Below the pieces are notes generated by a model. That model was not told the origin of the DNA. It did not search any database and saw only the letters and a program-made list of their open reading frames with translations. The position numbers and the translations under genes are program-made. DNA of 13,827 bases from Beijerinckiaceae bacterium (lineage in GTDB: Bacteria > Pseudomonadota > Alphaproteobacteria > Rhizobiales > Beijerinckiaceae): NCBI GenBank assembly GCA_947380915.1, contig CANCSY010000064.1, positions 1 through 13,827 of the forward strand, read 5' to 3'. This document shows, in pieces, positions 6,470 through 12,631 of the stretch; positions within the stretch are counted from its first letter, which is position 1, and the number at the start of each line of letters is the position of its first letter.

Positions 6470-6493
6470 CAAATTTAGGCTGAATCAAATTTA
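6470..6493 (+). promoter_or_regulatory. Direct repeat CAAATTTA x2 before the nuclease gene
   Basis: CAAATTTA occurs at 6470-6477 and again at 6486-6493, a 16-base period, inside the predicted leader 19-42 bases before the start codon. It could be a regulator site or a chance of AT-rich sequence; nothing else supports a role. Confidence 0.2.
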
Positions 6494-6511
6494 AGGCTCG
6501 GGGGGCGCTAA

Positions 6512-8296
6512 GTGACCTATGTATCTTCAACGGTCAGCGGTGTTATCGATAAAATTAACCGGACCTATTTTCTTCCTGCCATTCAGAGACCTTACGTATG
6601 GCAACCCGATCAAATTATTTCCCTTTTCGACTCTCTGCTGAAAGGCTATCCGATCAGCGCGTTTCTATTCTGGCAGATAGATCAAGAGCGGAAAGCTGAT
6701 TGGGAAATTTATAAGTTTATTGAAAATTTCAAGTTTGGCGACACGCACAATGAATTGGTGGAGCCCGACGGTCGCGACGTAGTTCTCGTTCTAGATGGGC
6801 AACAACGACTTACATCCTTGATTATTGGGCTACGCGGAACGTTCAGCCTACGTTCGAAATATGGTCGACGTCAAAACCCGGAATCTTGGAGCCGACAACG
6901 CCTTTATATTGATCTCCTGAAAGATCCGACGACGGCTTCGGATGATGGCGACCATGAAGAGATAGGCGTTACCTATGGCCTTCGCTTTTTCGAGAACGAA
7001 CCTCGAAGTGATGCGAACCATTTGTGGATGAAAGTTGGCCGCATTCTGGACTGCACCAGCGATGATGCATTTGACCGACTTGATGAAGAAATGCTGGCTC
7101 GCCTTCCTGCGGAGACCCCACGATCTATAAGGCGCATTGCAGTAAAGAACTTGGAGCGTCTACATAGGACCATATGGAAAGATTTATTTATCACATATTA
7201 CACAGAGAAAGATCAATCTTACGATCGCGTGCTTGATATATTTATTCGTGCAAACGATGGGGGAACAAAGCTAAGCAAATCAGACCTTCTACTTTCGATG
7301 ATCACTTCTAAATGGGAAGGGATGAGCGCTCGTCAAGAAATTTATGACTTTGTGGAGCATCTAAATCATAACCTAGACAACAAAAATAATCTGGATAAAG
7401 ATGTAATTATGAAGTCATGCCTTGTACTCTCTGACATCGACCCGAAATACAAAGTTAGCAATTTTACTAAATCGAACCTGAAGATCATTGAATCAAATTG
7501 GCGAAATATAAAAAAGGGTTTGGAATCAACGCTTCGCCTCGTAAACCGATTCGGCATCGACAGAGAAAATCTGAGTTCAGTAAACGCGCTTCTTCCAATT
7601 GCTTATTATTTATATCGATTGGGGCGCGGCAGCCTCGATGGCTCAACGCCATTTGAGGCGAAAAACTCGAAACTCATTCATCGTTGGCTTCTGGGCAGCC
7701 TCCTCAATGGCGTCTTTGCCGGAAACTCAGATAATACTATAAAACTATCTCGGTCGATTTTCCAAGAAGCTCTCAAAACCGGACAGGATTTTCCTTATCA
7801 AGCGCTTGTACAAGGACTTGTGTCACGCGGGCGCGTGACCACATTTGATGACAACAACATTGAGGGATTGCTTGAAACAAAATACGGAAGTCGTATCTGC
7901 TTTCTTGCATTATCACTACTTTACGATGGGCAAAACTGGGGATCGGGCCAACATCATGTAGATCACATTATTCCGCAATCACTGGGTAACAGGAAAGCGC
8001 TTATGGCCTTGAACATTCCCGAGTCGCGGATTCAGAAAATTCTGGATAGCGTCAACGGCTTGGGAAATTTGCAACTACTTTTGGGTCGGGAGAACCTAGA
8101 AAAGAGCAACACACCCTTTACAGAATGGATAAGGACCCGTGATCGCGGCTTCCTTGATCAACATCTAATTCCCGACGATCCCGATCTATGGAATGTCGAA
8201 GCATTGCCAGAATTCGTTAAGGCCCGAGAGAAGCTCATCCGGCAAAGACTACGCCAGCTAAACTTCAAGGTGGATGAGCCTGCCTTGGGAAACTGA
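6512..8296 (+). CDS. DUF262/DUF1524 protein, GmrSD/SspE-like modification-dependent nuclease
   Basis: A 594-residue protein with the two domains of single-chain type IV restriction systems. The N-terminal DUF262 (ParB/sulfiredoxin-like, GmrS) domain shows L-P-A-I-Q-R-P-Y-V-W (21-30), and the NTPase motif DGQQR is at 95-99 (VLVLDGQQRLTSL). A later R-A-N-D-G-G-T-x-L-S segment is at 246-255. The C-terminal DUF1524 (GmrD) HNH nuclease has H-V-D-H-I-I-P (482-488), N-G-L-G-N-L (515-520) and the E-N-L-E-K-S-N closing segment (527-533). Such proteins cut foreign DNA carrying modified bases or phosphorothioates. An in-frame TAA sits directly before the GTG start; a G6 run (6500-6505) six bases upstream may serve as ribosome site. 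No partner defence genes are adjacent. Codon use is AT-rich unlike all neighbours, which points to transfer. All key motifs look intact. Confidence 0.88.
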   Translation: MTYVSSTVSGVIDKINRTYFLPAIQRPYVWQPDQIISLFDSLLKGYPISAFLFWQIDQERKADWEIYKFIENFKFGDTHNELVEPDGRDVVLVLDGQQRLTSLIIGLRGTFSLRSKYGRRQNPESWSRQRLYIDLLKDPTTASDDGDHEEIGVTYGLRFFENEPRSDANHLWMKVGRILDCTSDDAFDRLDEEMLARLPAETPRSIRRIAVKNLERLHRTIWKDLFITYYTEKDQSYDRVLDIFIRANDGGTKLSKSDLLLSMITSKWEGMSARQEIYDFVEHLNHNLDNKNNLDKDVIMKSCLVLSDIDPKYKVSNFTKSNLKIIESNWRNIKKGLESTLRLVNRFGIDRENLSSVNALLPIAYYLYRLGRGSLDGSTPFEAKNSKLIHRWLLGSLLNGVFAGNSDNTIKLSRSIFQEALKTGQDFPYQALVQGLVSRGRVTTFDDNNIEGLLETKYGSRICFLALSLLYDGQNWGSGQHHVDHIIPQSLGNRKALMALNIPESRIQKILDSVNGLGNLQLLLGRENLEKSNTPFTEWIRTRDRGFLDQHLIPDDPDLWNVEALPEFVKAREKLIRQRLRQLNFKVDEPALGN

Positions 8297-8619
8297 CTGG
8301 CGGTGGTGCCGAACCTGAGCCCGATAGCGCCACCGCCAACATTCCGGGCCTAAAAAAACGCCAACACTCACATTCATATGAACGGACCGCAGAGGATGGT
8401 GAGCGTTTCTTCCCGCATCTCTTTCGGGATGGGTGTTACCGCGTAGCAAACCCAGCGCTCGGCAAAACAAAACATCACGCGGGGAACCAAATAGCGATCC
8501 AGGATCACGAAATCGGGCTTTATCTGGAAAAGGGTTTCCTACTGCGGATGCGTGGCGAAAGAAGCGGCCAAGTGAACCTGATCGCTGCTTCTGAAATTCA
8601 AAAGCGTCGCGATGATTGA
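8278..8619 (+). pseudogene. Start-less 113-codon open frame behind the nuclease (remnant or frameshifted extension)
   Basis: In the frame one base behind that of the nuclease gene, translation is open from 8278 (after TGA 8275-8277) to TGA 8617-8619. No ATG, GTG or TTG occurs until far inside (ATG 8548). The middle and end look protein-like rather than random: E-R-F-F-P-H-L-F-R-D-G, Y-R-V-A-N-P-A-L-G-K-T-K-H-H, then L-E-K-G-F-L-L-R-M-R-G and S-G-Q-V-N-L-I-A-A-S-E-I. I do not recognise the family. It may be a separate small gene whose start was lost (an ATG at 8376 lies in the wrong frame), or a C-terminal part of the nuclease split off by a frameshift before 8294. It ends 14 bases before the right repeat copy. 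Confidence 0.45.
8298..8338 (+). terminator. Stem-loop just behind the nuclease stop
   Basis: TGGCGGTGGTGC (8298-8309) pairs with GCGCCACCGCCA (8327-8338), 12 pairs with one G-U, around a 17-base loop, beginning two bases after the TGA. No T-run follows on the plus strand, so termination is uncertain; it lies within the start-less open frame. Confidence 0.35.
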
Positions 8620-8633
8620 ATTAGACCGCCCCC

Positions 8634-8726
8634 CTACTCCATCACCGCCGCGCGCAGGATGCACACCATCGTCGCCCGCGCCGGTTCCCCCGACAGGTTG
8701 CGGATCACATGCGGGCGGTCGCAGCG
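8634..8726 (-). repeat. 93-base direct repeat, right copy
   Basis: The copy that belongs to the intact regulator gene (its last 30 codons and TAG stop). It begins exactly at the stop codon. The base before it (8633) differs from the base before the left copy (6277), so the repeat edge coincides with the gene end. Confidence 0.95.
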
Positions 8727-9251
8727 GTAGCGCAGGGTCTCGCCCGCCTTGGCGGTTTCGCGCACGCCGGCCACCTCGACCTCAAGCTCGCCCTCCAGCA
8801 CCGACAGACATTCCACCGAGCCATGCTGGTGGGGCTCGGAGGCGAGCACGCCTTCGGGCTCGGCGCTGAACATGTACCATTGCAGCCATTCCACCGTCTT
8901 GATCCAGCCGATGATGGCGAGGTGGCATTTGCCATCTTCGGAGACGAGATTCGGCGTCTCGTTGCGGGTGGATTTCTCGATGAAGGGCTCGTCCTCGGAG
9001 CCTTGAAGCACCCGGTCGATGGAGACATCCAGCGCCTGCGCGAGACGCCAGATGGTGGCCAGCGTCGGGTTGGTCTCGTTGCGCTCGATCTGGCTGATGA
9101 TGGATTTGGCGACGCCGGAATGCTCGGAGAGTTCCGACAGGGACATGCTGTGCGCCTTGCGCAGGCGCATCACCGCCCGGCCCAGCTGGCCCGACAGCGC
9201 AAAGGCGCCGGCCTCCAGAGCCTTGGCCTTATCCTTGCCCTCAACCCCCAT
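8634..9251 (-). CDS. XRE-family transcriptional regulator with C-terminal cupin domain
   Basis: A 205-residue protein. The N-terminal helix-turn-helix (about 22-80) reads L-G-R-A-V-M-R-L-R-K, then L-S-E-L-S-E-H-S-G-V-A-K-S and I-S-Q-I-E-R-N-E-T-N-P-T-L. The cupin barrel (about 125-200) has the pattern H-Q-H-G-S-V-E (141-147), V-L-E-G-E-L-E-V and H-V-I-R-N (181-185). Members of this class bind a small ligand or metal in the cupin and repress adjacent transport or catabolic genes. ATG 9251 is chosen because the promoter/operator at 9289-9321 then leaves a sensible leader; the GTG at 9284 would be almost leaderless and has no spaced ribosome site. It follows the exporter gene and probably has its own promoter. 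The last 30 codons are duplicated at 6278-6370. Confidence 0.88.
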   Translation of the reverse strand: MGVEGKDKAKALEAGAFALSGQLGRAVMRLRKAHSMSLSELSEHSGVAKSIISQIERNETNPTLATIWRLAQALDVSIDRVLQGSEDEPFIEKSTRNETPNLVSEDGKCHLAIIGWIKTVEWLQWYMFSAEPEGVLASEPHQHGSVECLSVLEGELEVEVAGVRETAKAGETLRYRCDRPHVIRNLSGEPARATMVCILRAAVME

Positions 9252-9288
9252 GATCGCGCCCGCACCGTTTGCTGGATGGTCCACTTCC

Positions 9289-9321
9289 GTTCTTTATACA
9301 GAACGCAGCGCCTTCTGCCCA
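9289..9321 (-). promoter_or_regulatory. Promoter with overlapping palindromic operator for the XRE-cupin gene
   Basis: On the minus strand TGGGCA (complement of 9316-9321) and TATAAA (complement of 9293-9298) are 17 bases apart. The inverted repeat GTTCT-N6-AGAAC (9289-9304) covers the -10 box exactly. A repressor bound there would block RNA polymerase, so autorepression by the XRE protein is the simplest reading. Confidence 0.5.
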
Positions 9322-9347
9322 CGGGGAAATGGCCCACTTCGGGGCGA

Positions 9348-10274
9348 TCAGAGAAATTTTTTCGTCTTCTCGCTCCAGATCACCATCAGCCCGGCCACGG
9401 TGACGATAGCCGCGCCCAAAAGCACGGTGAGCGTGGGAAATTCCCCCAGAAAGACCATGCCCAGCGCCAGGATCCAGATCATGGAGACATAGTCGAAACA
9501 GGCGAGGATCGAGGCGTCCGCCAGCATGAAGCCGCGCGTCATCAGGATCTGGCCCAGCCCGCCGAAGAGCCCCGCCCCGATCAGCAGCGCCCAGTGGGAA
9601 GGCTCGGTCGGCGTCACCCAGGCGAGGCTCTGGATGGCGGAGGCCAGCGGCCAGGACGATGGCCACAGGGCGCCCAACAGCATCAGCAGCAGGCCCACGC
9701 AGCCCGCCGTGAACTGAAAATAGAACACCACCGCGCCCATGTGCTCGGACTGGACGAGGCGGCTGGTCTGGATCATGGCCACCGCCACGCAAAAAGCGGC
9801 CGTCAGCGCCATGCCCGCCCCGATGGCGCCGCGGGAAAAACCCTGATCGCCAGTTCCCAGATGCTCCCACAGCATGACCAGCACACCGCAAAAACCCAGC
9901 GCCACCCCGAACCAGCGCCCTGGTCCCACCCGCTCCCCCAGCCAGATGGCGGCGAGGACCACGATGATGAGCGGCGAGGCGTAGCCGACGACCGTCACAT
10001 CGGCGAGCGGCAGAAAGGCGAAGGCGCCGAAGTTCATCACCATGCTGCCCGTGCCCGCCAGCGAGCGCAGCAAATGCCCGCCCACCCGGCGCGTGCGCAG
10101 GGCGCCGGGAAACTCGCCCCGGCGGGCCAGCCAGAAGGCGAGCACGAACAAGGCGAAGAACGACCGGAACGCCACCAGCTCGCCCACGGGATAGAAGGAC
10201 AGCCCCTTCATGATCGCCATCATGCAGGCGAAGACGAAGGTGGATGCGATCTTGTAGGCGATTCCTGCCAGCAT
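9348..10274 (-). CDS. DMT/EamA-family membrane transporter
   Basis: A 308-residue, very hydrophobic protein with about ten membrane helices in two EamA repeats (about 5-140 and 150-295). Features include a charged loop R-S-F-F-A-L-F near helix 2 and L-A-D-V-T-V-V-G-Y-A-S-P-L in the middle of the first repeat, with an E-R end of helix 5, all as in the drug/metabolite exporter superfamily (RhtA/YedA/SAM-transporter-like). Substrate unknown; efflux of a small amino acid or metabolite is likely. ATG 10274 is three bases behind the SDR stop, so translation is probably coupled. The neighbouring XRE-cupin regulator is a likely controller. Confidence 0.88.
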   Translation of the reverse strand: MLAGIAYKIASTFVFACMMAIMKGLSFYPVGELVAFRSFFALFVLAFWLARRGEFPGALRTRRVGGHLLRSLAGTGSMVMNFGAFAFLPLADVTVVGYASPLIIVVLAAIWLGERVGPGRWFGVALGFCGVLVMLWEHLGTGDQGFSRGAIGAGMALTAAFCVAVAMIQTSRLVQSEHMGAVVFYFQFTAGCVGLLLMLLGALWPSSWPLASAIQSLAWVTPTEPSHWALLIGAGLFGGLGQILMTRGFMLADASILACFDYVSMIWILALGMVFLGEFPTLTVLLGAAIVTVAGLMVIWSEKTKKFL

Positions 10275-10277
10275 TCC

Positions 10278-11057
10278 CTAGAACGCGCCCGGGAAAGTCC
10301 CGCCGTCGATGAGGAAATTCTGGCCGGTGATATAGCCCGCCTGGGCGCTGGCGAGATAGGCGCAGAGCTGACCGAATTCGTCGGGGTCGCCGAGGCGTCC
10401 GGCGGGAATGGTCTTCGTGCGCGCCGCCAGCACCGCGTCCGCCGTGGTTCCATGCGCCTTGGCAGCGCCCGCCGCGATGGTGCGCAGCCGGTCGGTCAAA
10501 AAGGCGCCGGGCAGGATGCTGTTGATGGTGACATTGGACCCCGCCACCTGCCGCGCCACGCCCGCCACAAAGGCCGTGAGGCCCGCGCGGGCGCCTGATG
10601 AGAGATCAAGCTGGGGCAAGGGCATCTTCACCGAGCCGGAGGTTATGTTGATGATGCGCCCGAACTTGCGGGCCACCATGCCGTCGATGACGCCCTGGAT
10701 GAGCTCGATGGGCGTGATCATGTTGCTCTCCACCCCCGCCACCATGTCGGCGTGGGAGAGCTGGCGGAAATCCTTCGGGGGAGGGCCGCCGTTGTTGTTG
10801 ACGAGAATGTCGACCTCCGGCAGCGCCGCCAGCAGGGCCTTGCGGCCTTCCGCAGTGCCGACGTCAGCAGCGATGGGGATCACCCGCGCGCCCGTGGCCT
10901 CGGCGATGGCCTTTGCGGTCGCCTCCAGCGTGACGGCGTCGCGCCCGTTGATGACGACCTCGCAGCCCGCCTCGGCGAGCGCCATGGCGCAGGCCCGGCC
11001 CAGCCCCCTGCTCGATGCGCAGATGATGGCGCGCTTGCCCTTCAGTCCCAGATCCAT
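10278..11057 (-). CDS. Atypical short-chain dehydrogenase/reductase (FabG-like, catalytic Tyr/Lys replaced)
   Basis: A 259-residue SDR-fold protein. The glycine-rich nucleotide loop is degenerate: C-A-S-S-R-G-L-G (13-20) in place of T-G-x-x-x-G-x-G. D-V is at 65-66 and N-N-N-G is at 87-90. The active-site Ser is kept (Ser140 in NITSGS), but the expected Y-x-x-x-K is S153-x-x-x-R157 (in LSSGARAGL). The C-terminal ending Y-I-T-G-Q-N-F-L-I-D-G-G is typical. It matches the small group of FabG-like SDRs that lack the full tetrad, so redox activity is doubtful or uses a changed mechanism. ATG 11057 has GGAG eight bases upstream. It sits 16 bases behind the rhodanese gene and ahead of the exporter in one operon. 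Confidence 0.86.
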   Translation of the reverse strand: MDLGLKGKRAIICASSRGLGRACAMALAEAGCEVVINGRDAVTLEATAKAIAEATGARVIPIAADVGTAEGRKALLAALPEVDILVNNNGGPPPKDFRQLSHADMVAGVESNMITPIELIQGVIDGMVARKFGRIINITSGSVKMPLPQLDLSSGARAGLTAFVAGVARQVAGSNVTINSILPGAFLTDRLRTIAAGAAKAHGTTADAVLAARTKTIPAGRLGDPDEFGQLCAYLASAQAGYITGQNFLIDGGTFPGAF

Positions 11058-11073
11058 GCCGCTCGCTCCACTC

Positions 11074-11406
11074 TCAGCCGGTGAGGACCTGTTCGCCCGC
11101 GCCCGCCCATTCCAGCATGCCGCCGGTGAAATGGGCGCGAATGTCCATGCGGCCGGAGTCCTGCGCCAGGCCCAGGGCCGTGATGGAGCGCTTGCCCGAG
11201 CGGCAATGGAGCACGATGCGCTGGCCGGGCTTCGCCTCTGGCAGCGCGGCGGGATCGAAGACCGAGAGGGCGTTGAGGCTGGCGCCGGGGATGCGCCCGG
11301 CGTCCCACTCGTAGGCTTCGCGCACGTCGATGAGCGCGATGGAGCCATCCGCAAGGCCTGATTTGAGTTCCGCGAGGCTGACGTCCTCGACCACGATCCT
11401 GTCCAT
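11074..11406 (-). CDS. Single-domain rhodanese (sulfurtransferase)
   Basis: A 110-residue rhodanese domain. The opening A-L-I-D-V-R-E-x-x-E-W (24-34) and H-x-G/A-R-I-P-G-A region (37-42) are typical, and the active-site loop is C68-R-S-G-K-R-S74, with the persulfide-forming Cys68 and a Lys/Arg-rich cradle for thiosulfate- or polysulfide-type sulfur. It is probably cytoplasmic, moving sulfane sulfur to cyanide, thiols or a protein acceptor. The GGAGG ribosome site is four bases before ATG 11406. It is first in a compact leftward group with the SDR and the DMT exporter; no enzyme that would define its sulfur substrate is near. Confidence 0.92.
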   Translation of the reverse strand: MDRIVVEDVSLAELKSGLADGSIALIDVREAYEWDAGRIPGASLNALSVFDPAALPEAKPGQRIVLHCRSGKRSITALGLAQDSGRMDIRAHFTGGMLEWAGAGEQVLTG

Positions 11407-11469
11407 GGGTCCTCCAATGGGTTGCGCGTTGCGCCTCTGGAATAGCCCAGCGCAGGGCGCGGGGGAAGC

Positions 11470-12027
11470 TCAGGGCCCGGCCAAAGGCCAGAGCCCCGCG
11501 ATTTCCGCCGCCACAAACAGACCCGCCCCCCCAAACAGCACCACGAAAGGGTGCAGCTTGGGCCGCAGGGTCAGCACCGCGCCCGCCCCCACCGCCGCCG
11601 CCCAGGTGAGCGCGCTATTGCCGGAGAGGCGGATAATGGAGATGGCGCCCGCGAAAATGAGGCCCACAGCCACAGGCGCAAGCCCCGCCTCCAGCGCCGT
11701 ATGCCATTCGCGGCCCCGATAGCGATCATAGACCCGCGCCACCAGGAGCGTGAGGATGGAGGCTGGCAGGAAAAGCGCCAGCGTGGCGACGATGGCCCCC
11801 ACCCAGCCGCCGACCTTCCAGCCTATGAGGGTGGTGAGCATGGCGCCCGGCCCCGGCGCCACGCGAGCGATGGAGAAGAGATCGATGAACTCGCGCGCGG
11901 TGAGCCAGTGCATGACATCGACGACCTCGCGCTGAAGGGGCGCGAAAATGCTGGGCCCGCCGCCAATCGACAGAAGCGAGAAGGGCACGAGGATGAAGGT
12001 GAGGCTCAGAAGCGGATTGTCACGCAT
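11470..12027 (-). CDS. chrA: Half-size chromate transporter-family protein (second subunit)
   Basis: A 185-residue membrane protein, one CHR domain. The opening helix carries F-S-L-L-S-I-G-G-G-P-S-I (17-28), followed by R-E-F-I-D-L-F-S-I-A and V-A-P-G-P-G-A-M, with three to four further hydrophobic helices. ATG 12027 overlaps the end of the upstream CHR gene by 8 bases, so the two are translated together. In the family, short CHR proteins work as pairs that together equal one full-length ChrA of about 400 residues. Chromate efflux is the known role; many homologues are of unknown substrate, and no chromate-resistance partner (chrB, chrC) is here. An upstream extension to 12228 runs across the other gene and is not used. 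Confidence 0.88.
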   Translation of the reverse strand: MRDNPLLSLTFILVPFSLLSIGGGPSIFAPLQREVVDVMHWLTAREFIDLFSIARVAPGPGAMLTTLIGWKVGGWVGAIVATLALFLPASILTLLVARVYDRYRGREWHTALEAGLAPVAVGLIFAGAISIIRLSGNSALTWAAAVGAGAVLTLRPKLHPFVVLFGGAGLFVAAEIAGLWPLAGP

Positions 12028-12580
12028 CACGGCGCCCCCTGGGCCAGGCGAGCGCCACGCTGAGGGGCGCCGCCACCAGCGCCACCGGCGCCAGAGGCCA
12101 TTGCAGGATGCCGATGGCCACGAAGACGCCCAGGGCGATGACGGCCGGCGCCGCCTTGCGGCAGCCATGCAGGGCGCCCATGGTTCCCATGCGCAACACC
12201 ATGCCCACCGCAGCCGCCGCAATGCCATCCATTGCCGAATGGAAGCCGGGGATCTGGATCGCGGTATCGTAGACAGTCGCCACGGCGATGACGAGAAAGA
12301 AAGGCCCGGTCAGCACCGCCACCAGCGCCACTGCGGCGCCCAGCGGCCCGCGCAGCACCTGGCCGATATAAACAGCCATATTCGAGACATTGGCGCCCGG
12401 CAGCACCTGGCCGAGCGCCATACCCGACAGAAACTTCTCATTGGTCAGCCAGCTACGCTGCGTCACCGTGATGCGGTGCATCCAGCCGGTGACGCCGCCG
12501 CCGAAGCTCGAGGCCCCTATGGTGAAAAAGACGCGAAAGATATCGCGCAGCGGGACCTTTGGGGGCGTTTCGGGCATCAT
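12020..12580 (-). CDS. chrA: Half-size chromate transporter-family protein (first subunit)
   Basis: A 186-residue membrane protein, one CHR domain, with the hallmark F-T-I-G-A-S-S-F-G-G-G-V-T-G-W (19-33), then G-Q-V-L-P-G-A-N-V-S-N (57-67) and several hydrophobic helices to the end. It is paired with the overlapping gene behind it, and together they should form one antiparallel transporter. Two consecutive ATG codons (12578-12580 and 12575-12577) begin the gene; the ribosome site (GGATGA) is poor, so the exact start is open by one codon. It follows puuE after 51 bases without a terminator and could be co-transcribed with it. Confidence 0.88.
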   Translation of the reverse strand: MMPETPPKVPLRDIFRVFFTIGASSFGGGVTGWMHRITVTQRSWLTNEKFLSGMALGQVLPGANVSNMAVYIGQVLRGPLGAAVALVAVLTGPFFLVIAVATVYDTAIQIPGFHSAMDGIAAAAVGMVLRMGTMGALHGCRKAAPAVIALGVFVAIGILQWPLAPVALVAAPLSVALAWPRGRRDA

Positions 12581-12631
12581 TCATCCGTTGGCGCGGCCGA
12601 ATCGCCGCGCTCTCCGCCCCAGCTTAAACGA

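Larger units (their letters stand above)
6278..8633. mobile_element. Candidate acquired island bounded by a duplicated gene 3' end
   Basis: The stretch from the left repeat copy to the base before the right copy is 2356 bases. It holds one nuclease gene and a broken reading frame, is visibly AT-richer than both flanks, and is delimited by a 93-base perfect direct repeat that is the 3' end of the regulator gene at 8634-9251. This is the footprint expected when an element integrates at a gene's 3' end and supplies a replacement end. No integrase, transposase or terminal inverted repeat was found in it, so it may be a remnant, have been carried in by recombination, or have been mobilised in trans. 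Confidence 0.5.

Noticed and set aside
6278..6472. A 64-codon minus-strand gene across the left repeat copy
   Set aside because: Its C-terminal half is the duplicated end of the regulator and the first half is unrelated island sequence read by chance; the 11-base deletion makes it a fusion artefact.
6371..8633. Transposon or insertion sequence
   Set aside because: No transposase, terminal inverted repeats or short target duplication; the 93-base repeat is a gene end, not a target-site duplication of usual length.
8709..10598. A 629-codon plus-strand open frame
   Set aside because: It runs antisense through the regulator, the exporter and the SDR, all of which have clear family motifs; no domain is recognisable in it.
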